Assembly (NCBI GenBank): GCA_020634415.1
Contig: JACKBT010000007.1
Location: forward strand, 1-64,000
Reading direction: 5' to 3'
Origin: Ardenticatenaceae bacterium
Lineage (GTDB): Bacteria > Chloroflexota > Anaerolineae > Promineifilales > Promineifilaceae
Length of the DNA: 64,000 bases
The position numbers were made by a program, and so were the translations under genes. The stretch's first letter is position 1; each line of letters begins with the position of its first letter. Shown here one piece after another: positions 49,362 through 58,900 of this stretch. Below the pieces are notes generated by a model. It was not told the DNA's origin and searched no databases. It saw nothing but the letters and a program-made list of their open reading frames with translations.

Positions 49362-49898
49362 CTAACTCAGCAGTGCTGCCACCACAACCAGCAAAATGAC
49401 AAGGGCTACAACAACGGCCGTCTTCATCCACATCTGCTGTTTTTGTTTGGCTAAGATCTGCTCACGCCGCCGCAGTTCGGCCTGCCGTGCCGCTTCCTTC
49501 TCGTTCAACTTTTCCATGCGCTGGGCTGAATGCAGCTCTTCCTGCCACTTAATGGTGTGCGATTCACGCATTTGCTGCTGGGCAACGGCCGTTGTCCCCT
49601 CCGTCGAATGGTGCAGCAGCGTCTCCAACACATCCAGCCCCGCCCCACAAGCCGCGCAGTGGCTGCTGCCCGCCCAATTCAACGTGCGGCAGCGGCGGCA
49701 CACCCGCGCCAGCGGCGCACCACACTCCTCACACAGCGGCACAGCCGCCGCATGATACGTGCCGCAGTCGGCGCACAAATGGCCCAATACCACCAGCGTC
49801 TCGCCGCAGGCCACACACGTCACCGCCTCTCCCGTGTCCGGCATCGGCACGGAGACAAAGCAGTTGGGGCAGGGGAATTTTTGGGGTAATTCGTCCAT
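49362..49898 (-). CDS. Multi-zinc-ribbon membrane protein
   Basis: 178 aa. CPNCFVSVP...CVACGETL, CADCGTYH...CEECGAPL, CRRCRTLN...CAACGAGL form three consecutive zinc ribbons in the first 90 residues. A coiled region rich in Glu/Lys/Arg/Gln follows (EKLNEKEAARQAELRRREQI), and a C-terminal TM helix (TAVVVALVILLVVVAALLS). This is a tail-anchored plan. Function unknown; such proteins may be sensors or scaffolds. Confidence 0.75.
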   Translation of the reverse strand: MDELPQKFPCPNCFVSVPMPDTGEAVTCVACGETLVVLGHLCADCGTYHAAAVPLCEECGAPLARVCRRCRTLNWAGSSHCAACGAGLDVLETLLHHSTEGTTAVAQQQMRESHTIKWQEELHSAQRMEKLNEKEAARQAELRRREQILAKQKQQMWMKTAVVVALVILLVVVAALLS

Positions 49899-49918
49899 AG
49901 TGGTGTCCGGATTACGGA

Positions 49919-51649
49919 TTACTGCGCTCTCGGCTGCATGATGCAGTAGACAAAGCCATTCATCTGCACCAATTCCACCGTCTCATAACGCTGTCCAATC
50001 ATGTCCAGAACGGGCGGCGGGTAGAACTGCGCTCGCAAGACAACGGTGTCGAAGGCTTGATTGTCCAGCATGGTGAGCATTTCCGTCAAATCTACGGCGT
50101 TATTTTGGTAAAGATTGAGCAGTTGGGTGGGATTGGTGACAATATCGCGCCCGGCATAAAAGTTGAAACCGGCATCTTCACTGAAAGCAGCCGTTTCTCC
50201 CCGCAAAATCCACTGGGCAATCTCAATGCCAGCGGCCGTGTCCGCCGCGTTGGGGGGCCGCCCCAACAGCGACACCCCCGCCGAATCCACATAGGGAATC
50301 AACTCCGGCTCACGCGGAGCCGAGCAAGAGGTTTGCGGCGCAATCCATACCTCCGTCGGCTTGCCCAAAGCCTGGGCAATGCCCTTCAACGCGGGTGTGT
50401 GCGTGGGCATGTGGAACACGCTGTTGGCCTGGATGAGAAAGAGGAGGGCGATGGCGGCGGTGAGGAGGGAGGGGAGGCGAGGGGCGAGGGGCGATTCTTC
50501 GCTCTTCGCTCTTCCCTCTTCACTCCACGCCAAAATGCGGGCAAAGGCCAGGCCCGTCAGTATGCAGCTAGCGGCGATGGCGGTGGCGAAGTAGGATTCG
50601 CCTGCGCCCCATTTGCCCGCGGTGACGCTGTTGAGGGTGGCGACGACGAACCAGATGGTGTAGGCGGACAGCCGCTCGAAGTAAAGCTGGTAGATGGCAA
50701 AGAGAACGGCCGTTAACGTCAAAATGGGATGCAGGCGGAACCACTGCCGGAAAAGGCCAATGGCCTGCTCCTGGATGAAAGGGTTGAGATTGGCCGTAAC
50801 GGTGTCTACCAGCCACCAGCCATCGGTGGCGATGTTGATCCAGAGGAAGATGAGGCCGGTAACGGCGGCGAAAGGCACAGCCCAGAGGATAGATCGTTTG
50901 GTCTGGCGCAAGAAGAGGAAGAGAAAAACGGCCGCTACCGTGGCATAGGCCAACTGCTTGGTATAACCGGCGGCCAGTAACAGCAGCATGACGAGGAGAA
51001 GACGGCCGTTATGCCGCTTACCCCCCTCCCCTAACCCCTCCCGAAGGGAGGGGAATTTTGGCTTCCTCCCCCTTTGGGGGAGGATTGAGGTGGGGGCGAC
51101 TCCCTCCTTCTCATCCTTATCAATCGTCACTGTCAGCCACACCACCGCCAGCGTCTCGAACATGACCATGAACATATGCTGCCGAAAGAGCGGCCCCACG
51201 TGGTAGACGTAGTTGGAGGCCAGAAAGGCTAAACCCGACAACGCCGAAAGCCACCACCGTTTGCCTTCTCGTTGCACGGCGTAGCTGATGGCAACGGCCG
51301 TTAGCAGCGTCCCCAAAAAGCTCACCAGCCGCCCCGTCCAATAATGTGGCCCAAACAGCCACACCAGCGGCACAATCACCACATGGAACAGCGGCGGATA
51401 GTTGGATGAGTAAAATGGGTATTCGTCATTGTTGCGATACGGCCACTCGCCCTGGCTAAACAGCACCGTATCCATCAACTCAAAGCCCTCCCCCTGATCA
51501 TAATCAAAAGGAAAGCGAAAAAGCTGCACGGCATAAATCACATACACCAGGAAATAGCCCACAAAAGCCAGCAGTGCCAGCCCCACCAGACCCCGCGCTG
51601 CCCACGCCAAAATCTGGCTCTCTCCTCTCTCTCCTCTTTCCGCTATCAT
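49919..51649 (-). CDS. Multi-TM glycosyltransferase (GT39/ArnT-like)
   Basis: 576 aa, about 11 TM helices. The first periplasmic loop has the acidic motif PFDYDQGEGFELMDTVLF and SSNYPPLFHVVIVPLVWLFG, as in GT-C enzymes using lipid-linked sugars. Three pieces are repeat-derived: the start MIAERGERGES (TCTCTCC array), the loop GVAPTSILPQRGRKPKFPSL (palindromic element at 51.02-51.10 kb) and WSEEGRAKSEESP (GGGCGAG array). Start at 51649 overlaps the upstream small membrane gene (ATGA). Confidence 0.75.
   Translation of the reverse strand: MIAERGERGESQILAWAARGLVGLALLAFVGYFLVYVIYAVQLFRFPFDYDQGEGFELMDTVLFSQGEWPYRNNDEYPFYSSNYPPLFHVVIVPLVWLFGPHYWTGRLVSFLGTLLTAVAISYAVQREGKRWWLSALSGLAFLASNYVYHVGPLFRQHMFMVMFETLAVVWLTVTIDKDEKEGVAPTSILPQRGRKPKFPSLREGLGEGGKRHNGRLLLVMLLLLAAGYTKQLAYATVAAVFLFLFLRQTKRSILWAVPFAAVTGLIFLWINIATDGWWLVDTVTANLNPFIQEQAIGLFRQWFRLHPILTLTAVLFAIYQLYFERLSAYTIWFVVATLNSVTAGKWGAGESYFATAIAASCILTGLAFARILAWSEEGRAKSEESPLAPRLPSLLTAAIALLFLIQANSVFHMPTHTPALKGIAQALGKPTEVWIAPQTSCSAPREPELIPYVDSAGVSLLGRPPNAADTAAGIEIAQWILRGETAAFSEDAGFNFYAGRDIVTNPTQLLNLYQNNAVDLTEMLTMLDNQAFDTVVLRAQFYPPPVLDMIGQRYETVELVQMNGFVYCIMQPRAQ
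51020..51103. repeat. Palindromic repeat inserted in frame in the glycosyltransferase
   Basis: CCCCCTCCCCTAACCCCTCC with GAAGGGAGGGGAA, then CCTCCCCCTTTGGGGGAGG and ATTGAGGTGGGGGCGA: two nested palindromes. It is in frame and lies in a loop between TM helices. Sequences of this kind (CCTCCCCC...GGGGGAGG) are widespread dispersed repeats in several bacterial phyla. It is reminiscent of the Rickettsia palindromic elements that are translated inside genes. Confidence 0.7.
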
Positions 51650-51864
51650 GCTGGCCTGTCCCCCAACGGCAGCAGCGTCAGCCCCACCACAATCACCAAT
51701 CCGGCCCCCATCAGCGCAAGTCGCTGGGCTGGCCCCACGCCCTGAAATTCACCCGCTCCCAGCCAATCAACAACAAAACTGCCGACAATTGCCAGCAGTC
51801 CCAAGAGAATAAAGCCTATGCCTAACTGTTTCTTTGTCACCATAGCCCCCATCATATCTGTCAA
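51646..51864 (-). CDS. Small two-TM membrane protein
   Basis: 72 aa: TM1 LGIGFILLGLLAIVGSFVVDW, TM2 LALMGAGLVIVVGLTLLPLG. Start may be 51864, or the Met at 51843 (MVTKKQLG). It overlaps the glycosyltransferase by 4 bp, so the two are co-translated. No family recognised. Confidence 0.6.
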   Translation of the reverse strand: MTDMMGAMVTKKQLGIGFILLGLLAIVGSFVVDWLGAGEFQGVGPAQRLALMGAGLVIVVGLTLLPLGDRPA

Positions 51865-51885
51865 TTGGGGAACGTCAACGGGGAT

Positions 51886-51972
51886 TTACGATTTACGAGT
51901 GGGGAGTGGGTGTATTGGTATAGTGGTATAGTGGTTTAGTGCGAATACACCAATACACCAATACACCATTAC
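51886..51972. repeat. ATACACCA / TGGTATAG array with GATTTACG units
   Basis: GATTTACGATTTACGAG (51889-51899) is followed by GTGTATTGGTATAGTGGTATAGTGGTTTAG and then AATACACCAATACACCAATACACC. The parts pair to give a long hairpin. It starts next to the stop of the molybdoenzyme gene. Confidence 0.7.
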
Positions 51973-53000
51973 TGCAACGGCAGCGGGGATTGCCAGATTT
52001 TTGCGGTGGTGTTGACCTGGATATGTGTGATCCACTTCACCCACTCCACGCCGCGCTTGTCCCAGGCTACCAGCCGCAGGGGGAAGCCATGCCCATGACT
52101 AAGCGGTGCGTCGGCCACATCCAGTGCCAGCAAATAGCTGGCGGCTTCGGCCAGGGTAAAGCGGCGTTTGTAACCAGAAACGGCCGTTACCGTCACACTC
52201 TCAGCCCCATCCAAAACGCCTGCCTGCTGCAAAAGCTGTCCCAAACTGACACCACGCCAGACCTGCGTACTGTACCAGCCGCCCGTGCAGTCGAGGGTAG
52301 CCGTGCGTTCTTCGCTGGCTAACTGGCGCAGTTGCTCGTAGCTAAACGTGAGGGTGTTGGCGACTGCCCCGCCAATGGTCAACTGCCAGTTGGCCTTGTC
52401 AATCGGCGGTGGATTGTCAAAAATCCAGCTTACAGACGGGAAATGTTCGCCCATTTGGCCCCACAGGTAAGAGCCGGTGAAGCGGCGGTTGGCTCCGGCC
52501 AAAGCCAGCAGCCGTTTGGTGCTGTTGGTGAGGCTCCAAACGGCCGTTCCCGCCAACGTCAGCACACCCATCCGCAAAAAAAGCCGCCTGTCCCAGGCCG
52601 TGCCCACGCGAAAGATGAAGCGCATCTGCCAACTGTGCCAGAGCATGAGGGCCATGAGGGGCACAGCCAGGTAGATGTGCCAACTGACCGTGCTGATGTT
52701 GAGGAAATAGTGACGGCCGTTCAACGTCCAGGTCAGACCCAAAACCAGCACCAGCAGCAGCAGCCCCACCGTGAAGAGAAACATCAACCGCTGCCACGTC
52801 CACGTCTTCTTGCGGCGAATGGCATCGAGAATGATATTGGCCTTCCAAAAAAGCAGCAGCACCAGGGCATAAGCCCCAATGCCATGCAGCCACAGCACCA
52901 GGCTAAACTGCTCATCGTTGTTGATGAGGCCCAGATAGCCGGTGATGGTTTGCAGCAGCAAAATCAGCAAAAGGAGGGTGTTTGTCCAGGGAGATTTCAT
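51969..53000 (-). CDS. YedY-like molybdopterin oxidoreductase fused to a b-type cytochrome-like membrane domain
   Basis: 343 aa from ATG 53000 (53021 possible). Residues 1-130 form four TM helices with His39 (LWLHGIGAY), His108 (VSWHIYLAVP) and His122 (LWHSW) placed for haem b; TM5 lies at about 143-157. Residues about 175-343 are a sulfite-oxidase/YedY (MsrP)-like Moco domain, with the Mo-ligand Cys238 in ATLDCTGGWYSTQVWRGVSL. Usually the haem subunit (YedZ/MsrQ) and the Moco subunit are separate proteins and YedY has a Tat signal. Here the membrane part precedes the catalytic part in one chain and the catalytic domain is shorter than usual. Confidence 0.82.
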   Translation of the reverse strand: MKSPWTNTLLLLILLLQTITGYLGLINNDEQFSLVLWLHGIGAYALVLLLFWKANIILDAIRRKKTWTWQRLMFLFTVGLLLLVLVLGLTWTLNGRHYFLNISTVSWHIYLAVPLMALMLWHSWQMRFIFRVGTAWDRRLFLRMGVLTLAGTAVWSLTNSTKRLLALAGANRRFTGSYLWGQMGEHFPSVSWIFDNPPPIDKANWQLTIGGAVANTLTFSYEQLRQLASEERTATLDCTGGWYSTQVWRGVSLGQLLQQAGVLDGAESVTVTAVSGYKRRFTLAEAASYLLALDVADAPLSHGHGFPLRLVAWDKRGVEWVKWITHIQVNTTAKIWQSPLPLQ

Positions 53001-53082
53001 ATCATAGCCTGTGCCCATCATAACACAGGCTTGTGGTTGGGGTGATTAAGGAATGGTTACACGGGAGATTGCATATTCATCA

Positions 53083-53207
53083 AAAACGGCGGTTAAAACC
53101 ACTGCTACGACTACGAAGCCCGCCTACGCGGGCTATATGTTTGTCGGCACAGAGCTTGTGCTGAAGCCTGGCGAAGTACCGACTTTGTAGTCGCAGCCAT
53201 GAATTGA
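53083..53207. repeat. Copy of the GGCGGTT-AAGTCGG palindromic family
   Basis: AACGGCGGTTAAAACCACTG, CTACGACTACGAAGCCCGCC, TACGCGGGCT and AAGTACCGACTTTGTAGTCG show the same blocks as 8848-9020 but diverged and rearranged. It lies between a minus-strand pair and can form a large stem-loop (GACTACGAAG...CTTTGTAGTC). Confidence 0.75.
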
Positions 53208-53212
53208 TTCGG

Positions 53213-54736
53213 TTACTGCTGCCGTGTCTTGAGATGGTCGCGCAGTTTGCCGATGAGGTTTTGCGATTCGGCCTCGGTTTTGACCCAATCGGCAAACCCC
53301 TGGCTGAAGTGGCGGTAACGATCCCCCTCCTCCACCAGCACCCCCAACTGCACCAACAGCCGATACTCACGGGCGATACGCGCTGGGGCATCGGGCTTGA
53401 TGGGCAGCGAGAGGAGCGTTTGCGCGAGCGAGGGCAGGCTTTGCCACAAGCCGCGCCAATGGGGTTCGGCCTGCCGCCGAAAACGCTCGGCCAGCGGCTC
53501 AGGCTGGTAATGGCCGATGAGCAAATCTTGGAACAAATAGGAGGCGGCCATTTGCAAATAGAAGGGGTGCGGGCCACATAAGGCTAACAACTGCTCAAAG
53601 GCGGCGTTGGGGACGACGATGTTTTGCCGCGCCATTGGCTCGTTGAGCAGTTTGTAGGCGGCATCCTGGCTGAGCAGGCCCAGATTGATCTGACGGAACA
53701 GGGCGGGGAAGCGGCTGGTGCGGTTGGCCTGGGTGAAGATGTCGGCTAACGGCCGTTGCGAAGCCGTCACAAAAGCCATCTGTCTGTTTTGGGCCAGGGT
53801 GTGCCAGGTGTCGAAAAGATCGTTGGGGAACTCAGACGGCCGTTCTAGCAGCACCTTCACATCATCCAAACACAACACCGGGCGGTAGCCAGCGGCGTGC
53901 AGAGCTTGCACCCGGCGGGCAAAATCAGCGGGGTCAACGGCCGTTGGCGCGAGCAAATCGCCCACCGGCGGGTAAGGGTGATGGGTGGCTTGTACACGGC
54001 CGTTCAAATACACCTCCCACTGCTGCAAAATCCCATCCAACAGCCCCCGGCAGGTCTGGTACACACTTTCCTGCGCATCCAGATACGCCAGCAAAAAATG
54101 GTGATCCTCCGGCCAAAATTCATGATGGCTGAGGAAAAAGAGCAGCGACGATTTGCCCATGTGGCGCGGCCCCACCACCGCACTGCTGTCCATATTGAGC
54201 AGGCGGTTGCGAATCTGTTCTCGTTCGGTGGTGCGGCCAAAAAAGAGCTGCTTGTTTGCCACCGGGCGGTTGGATGAATAGGGTGAGGTGGTGACATAAG
54301 TAGGCACGGAGCTTTCGGGCCGATCCAGGGTGGCGGCGGTGTCTAACAAGGCCGCAATATCCTGTTCGGTGGGGCCAACGTAGGCGGTTTCTTCCGGCTT
54401 ATCAGACCATTTGAGGGTGGGCAGTTCTTCAACGGCCGTTCCTCCCCCTAAAGCCATCTCCTCCAGCCAGCCCAAATTATCGGCTAATTCAGGGGAATGG
54501 GGTGCGGGTTCTTCGTCGTAGCGGTTGGCGAGGAACGGCCGTTTGGCCACCACCGCCAGCGCTAAACGGGGCAGCCGCTGCCGTCGTTCCAGGTAATGAA
54601 TCATCGCCTCGGCCCGCTCCCGCAGTGTTAACCCGGCCAGATAGCTGTAAGTCACATTCAACTCCTGGCAAAGCTGCCGCAGCCCCGCCTCATCAAAATG
54701 CTGGCTGATGTCTTCTAATAGTTGTGCTTGGTTCAT
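53213..54736 (-). CDS. EAD-STAND-type ATPase
   Basis: 507 aa from ATG 54736. Residues 1-62 (LLEDISQHFDEAGLRQLCQE and LTLRERAEAMIHYLERRQRL) are an effector-associated-domain-like helical bundle. After a linker, LFFGRTTEREQIRNRLL leads to the P-loop GPRHMGKSS (189-197) and a Walker B RPVLCLDDVKVL, then a winged-helix-like end (LVQLGVLVEEGDRYRHFSQG). This is the AAA/STAND ATPase plan found with EADs in predicted bacterial NLR-like systems. No C-terminal sensor repeats are present. A partner effector is not adjacent; the ITPase-EAD is 13 kb away. Confidence 0.8.
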   Translation of the reverse strand: MNQAQLLEDISQHFDEAGLRQLCQELNVTYSYLAGLTLRERAEAMIHYLERRQRLPRLALAVVAKRPFLANRYDEEPAPHSPELADNLGWLEEMALGGGTAVEELPTLKWSDKPEETAYVGPTEQDIAALLDTAATLDRPESSVPTYVTTSPYSSNRPVANKQLFFGRTTEREQIRNRLLNMDSSAVVGPRHMGKSSLLFFLSHHEFWPEDHHFLLAYLDAQESVYQTCRGLLDGILQQWEVYLNGRVQATHHPYPPVGDLLAPTAVDPADFARRVQALHAAGYRPVLCLDDVKVLLERPSEFPNDLFDTWHTLAQNRQMAFVTASQRPLADIFTQANRTSRFPALFRQINLGLLSQDAAYKLLNEPMARQNIVVPNAAFEQLLALCGPHPFYLQMAASYLFQDLLIGHYQPEPLAERFRRQAEPHWRGLWQSLPSLAQTLLSLPIKPDAPARIAREYRLLVQLGVLVEEGDRYRHFSQGFADWVKTEAESQNLIGKLRDHLKTRQQ

Positions 54737-54766
54737 ACTTCTCAAAGAAGTAAGGCGTATTACGCC

Positions 54767-55771
54767 TTACCCCATATCTACCCATTGCCCTGCTTGCGCT
54801 GCTTCATACAAGGCCCCCATCACCACACTGCGCTGGGCGGCTTCATCGGCCGTTACCAGAGGCACATCGGTGTTGCCACCCACCGCATCCAAAAATAGCT
54901 CAAAGGCATGGGGCCAGAGCGTAGGCAAATCAGTCCAGGCGGATTTGCCATCGGCCCCCTCAACATGGCTGCTCTTGAAAAACAGTTCGCCATTGACGAC
55001 GGCGGCATGACCTTCTGTGCCCGCAATCTGCACGGTGACGGGGTCGGCTACGTCTACCCAACCGGCAGCCAGGGTGGCGATGGCCCCACTGCGGAACTGC
55101 AACATGCCTTCGCCGTATTCATCACATTTTTCGCCATAACGGGCCAGGGCGGTGCGCAGAACGGCCGTTACCCGCTCCACCTCAGGCCCCATAAACCACA
55201 AAAGCAAATCCAGCGCGTGTGTGCCCAAATCGCCAAACGCGCCTACGCCAGCCACCGCCGGGTCGGTCATCCACAGCCATTTGGGCGTAAACCAGTCGCC
55301 CAACGCGCCGCTGTGGCAGTTGCTCAGGCGCAGGCGGGTGATTTGCCCAAAGTGGCCCAACTGAATCTGCTGGCGCAAGAATTGGTTGGTGGCATAACCG
55401 CGCTGGAAATAGCCCGTTTGAAAGATGATGCCGGCTTCGTTGATGGCGGCGGCCATCTTACGGGCATCGGCGGCGGCCATGCCCAGGGGCTTTTCCACAA
55501 AGAGGTGTTTGCCAGCGGCGGCGGCGGGCAGCACAAAGGCTTCGTGTTTGTTGGTTTCGGAGCAGATGATGGCGGCGTTGATGTCGTTGTCTTGCCAGAT
55601 GGTGTGGGGGTTGGTAACGGCCGTTGCTCCCAGCGTCTCGGCGTGGCCCTGCGCCCGCTCCATATCATGATCCCATACCGTTTTGACGGTCACATCAGCC
55701 CGTGCCGCCAGACGATTTACAAAACCGGGCGTATGAATATGCCCACATCCAACTAAAGCTACTGTTGTCAT
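54767..55771 (-). CDS. Gfo/Idh/MocA-family oxidoreductase
   Basis: 334 aa. N-terminal Rossmann fold: VALVGCGHIHTPGFVNRLAA with acidic residue in TVWDHDMERA; conserved EKPLGM (HLFVEKPLG) with catalytic Lys; GDLGTHALDLLLWFMG in the C-terminal domain. NAD(P)-dependent sugar or cyclitol dehydrogenase; substrate unknown. The upstream region carries a degenerate copy of the MITE core. Confidence 0.92.
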   Translation of the reverse strand: MTTVALVGCGHIHTPGFVNRLAARADVTVKTVWDHDMERAQGHAETLGATAVTNPHTIWQDNDINAAIICSETNKHEAFVLPAAAAGKHLFVEKPLGMAAADARKMAAAINEAGIIFQTGYFQRGYATNQFLRQQIQLGHFGQITRLRLSNCHSGALGDWFTPKWLWMTDPAVAGVGAFGDLGTHALDLLLWFMGPEVERVTAVLRTALARYGEKCDEYGEGMLQFRSGAIATLAAGWVDVADPVTVQIAGTEGHAAVVNGELFFKSSHVEGADGKSAWTDLPTLWPHAFELFLDAVGGNTDVPLVTADEAAQRSVVMGALYEAAQAGQWVDMG

Positions 55772-55794
55772 GTTTGAACTTCCTTATTATCTGG

Positions 55795-55863
55795 TAGCCG
55801 CGATTTCTTATCGCGCTCTTTTGAGTGATGTTCTCAAGACGTGGTAGGGATACCGCGCCTACA
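55795..55863. repeat. Degenerate relative of the 108-bp element core
   Basis: TAGCCGCGATTTCTTATCGCGC and GTGGTAGGGATACCGCGCCTAC recall the two internal hairpins of the 108-bp element (TAGCCGCGAAAT..., GGATACCGCGCCTACGG), but the terminal CTAGCAG ends are missing. Probably an old truncated copy. Confidence 0.5.
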
Positions 55864-55909
55864 GCTCATGAGGAGAATGATAGTATGAAGGAAGGGTATC
55901 TGCCAAAAA

Positions 55910-55944
55910 GTAAAAAGACCCGATGGACTTAGTTGTCCATCGGG
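55910..55944 (-). terminator. Intrinsic terminator of the secreted nuclease gene
   Basis: On the minus strand CCCGATGGAC, AACTAA loop, GTCCATCGGG, then TCTTTTTAC. It lies 28 bp after the stop of the giant nuclease gene. Confidence 0.8.
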
Positions 55945-55971
55945 CCTCTAGGTTATGTCAGAAGACGGCCG

Positions 55972-58900
55972 TTAATCTTGCTTGATGTAACGGCGTGAAG
56001 ACCCCCAGCCGAAGACCATGAGCATGGGCAGCAGGCCCAACGAGGCCATAGCTATGCTCTGGCTGCTGGCCGGGGCGGCGGCTGTGCTGTTGGTGGCATC
56101 TGCCGCCGCACTGCTGGCTGGCTTCACCACGAAGGGCAGGTAGAGCATATGCTCTTCTTGGGTCTCGGTGGCTGTTACAACAACCGTGACGCTATCCACT
56201 ACGTTGGGGAAGCCGTTTAGGGAGGCACTGATAACATGCGTTCCGGGCAGTAAGTCAACGGCGGTTGCGTAATCTGAGATTGCGCCATAGTCGCTGCCAT
56301 TGACCATTAACTGCCAATTGCCATCATTAGGAATGGTGAAGTCGGTGGTGGTGATGGTGACGGGGACGGAAACGGCCGTGCCATCTGTGCTGGTATACAC
56401 GGTGCCATCTTCCGGTGTGATGATGGTTATGGTGGGGAAGAGCAAACCAACAACTACCGGATCGTGATCCGAAGAACGGAATGGTTCGGGGCTGTACCAC
56501 GTGTCAATTTGTCCGGACGTTTTGAATTCCACATTGTAATCCAGGACAATCGGCTCATCGGCATTGATGTGCCAGACGGTGGCCCAGTTGACATAAGGCG
56601 ACAGACCTGGACTGACCAGACTATGATCAAGGTGGCCGAATTGGCCGTCAAAGACGTAGGAGTAGGCCCCATCGCCATAGAACTCGCGCAGCAAGTCTGT
56701 GTAACCGGCATCGCGCAGCACGGTAATCGGGTCTTCCATCGCATAGGAGTTCATGTCACCAATCACCAGGAAGCGGTCTGAGCCGCTGTTGGTGGGGTCG
56801 GTCGCCAGATAATCCACGAGGGCGGTGGCGGCACTGGTGCGGGTCAGGTTACAGTTGCCTTGACCATCACCTGTGTCGGGGTCGCCGATGTCGTCGCAGG
56901 CCGAGCCTTTGGATTTGAGGTGATTGACGGCGACGGTGAAGCGTTCGCCTGTGCCGTTTTCGGCGAAGGTTTGGATGAGCGTCGGTCGGTTTCTGGTGTC
57001 TATAAAGGTGGAGATGACGCTGCTATCGAGAATGGCGTAGTCACCGATAGGGGTGACGTTGGCGGGTTGGTAGATGAAGGCTTGTTTGATGGCATCTGTG
57101 CCGATGACACCGGTGTCAATGTAGGCATAGGTTCCGGCTCCGGCCAGGCCGTTGAGTCCGGCTACGAGGTCTATAACGGCCGTATCCGTAATATGGTTCT
57201 CAATCTCGATCAAGCCGACAACATCGGCATCCATCGCCACAATGGCGTTGAGAATTTTCGTGCGCTGCCGTTCAAACTCGAAGGCGGAATTGGCACCGCG
57301 ACAGTCCATATCTTGTGAAGGGCCGCAGATGGGGCTGCCTGTATCCAGGGTGGTGAAGTAGTTGAGTACGTTGAAGCTGGCGACTTTGACATTGCCACCA
57401 ACGGGGTCGGGGGCTGCGGGCCGATCGGCCGTATTGCTGAAATCTACTGCCCCTACCGGCTGAATGCGGTAGCTGCTGGCGCGGTAATCTACCACGCCCG
57501 TCAAGTTGTGTACCAATGCGCCTGTGCGCAGGGTGTTGGTATAGGTCAAACCTGGATCGGGATAGATAACGGTATCGGGGTTTTGAATGTTCAGGGCATC
57601 ATCCAAGACGATGTGGCTGCGGTCGTTCAACTCTTGCAGGGCCTGGGCGGGTGCGCCAGGAGCAACAAGGTTTGTTGGTTGATAGAGTCGGCCATTGACC
57701 GAAAGGTCTACTTCACCGTAACGGCCGAGTGTGAAATGCTCGGTTACGTGCAGATCATGGGTGAAAGCGACGAGCATTCCTTCCACCGCTTCCCAATCGG
57801 CCATATCGGCGACGGGCAGGGTCATGTCTACGGGGGTGACGCTCTGGCCGCTGGCACAGACGGCGACATCGGTGACAGAGCCAATCTGGGTCAGGTTGTT
57901 GAATTCGGTGGCTGTGCCGCGTACACGAATCCGGTCGCCAGGGGCAACGGCCGTTGCCGTGCTGAACACAAACAGACCTTCCGAAGTAAGGGCATCACCA
58001 TCTATCTCGCCATCCTCTTCTTGCAAGAAGTAGCCGCCAAACTGCCCGCTGTCCTGGTAATCGCCCACGACGATGGCTTCAACGATAACGGTTGTACCCA
58101 AGATCGGTGTGGTGGGTTCATTGCCCTGAATGAAGTGAATGGGCACGGCCGGGTCGCCGCAGATGCCAAAGACAGGTGCGGGGCCGATGGTAAAGCTGAA
58201 GAGGTAGTCGCTAAACATGTTGAGACCACCGCCGTTGCTGACCTCATCGGCAAAAACGGTCACATGGCAGATTTCGCCATTGACGAAGGGGTTGTCTGGT
58301 GTGAGGGTGTAGCTGGCGCTGGGGCTGGTGGGTGAGGAATCGGCCGTTACCACACCGCTCTGGCTGCATTCGATGTTAAACCAATCGGCCGTTACCGTCA
58401 CTGGCTCGTTAAACTGAATGGTAATCAGTGTATCGGTCAGAACGTTGGTGGCATTGTTGGCCGGTGTCGTGGAAACAACAATGGGGGCATCTACAAACAA
58501 CTGTAGGTCACTCAAACTGCGTGGTTTAACCTGATAGGTCGTTTGGAATTGGGTGCTAAAGCCAGTTACCCCCAGCATATCCCCATTTTCGAGGCCCAGG
58601 TTACACAAGTTAATGCCGGTGGCAGATTCAATACGGACGGTGGTGGCACCTGTGCCGTCATCCAGCGAGATGTTGTAGGCACTGCCGCAGGTGGCGGGCA
58701 TTCCACTCACGGTACCCTCCATTTGGATGAGCCAGCCTTCGCTAATGCCGCTGGCAACCTCGCCCGTGGTGTAGCTGATGGGTGCAACTGGTGGGCCAGC
58801 GGACACAATCTCAAAGTGGTAGAGCGGTGTGACCATCTGCTCCTGGTTGTTGAAACTGCCGCGTGTGGCGACCATGCGCACGGTATCGCCCAGCGAAATG

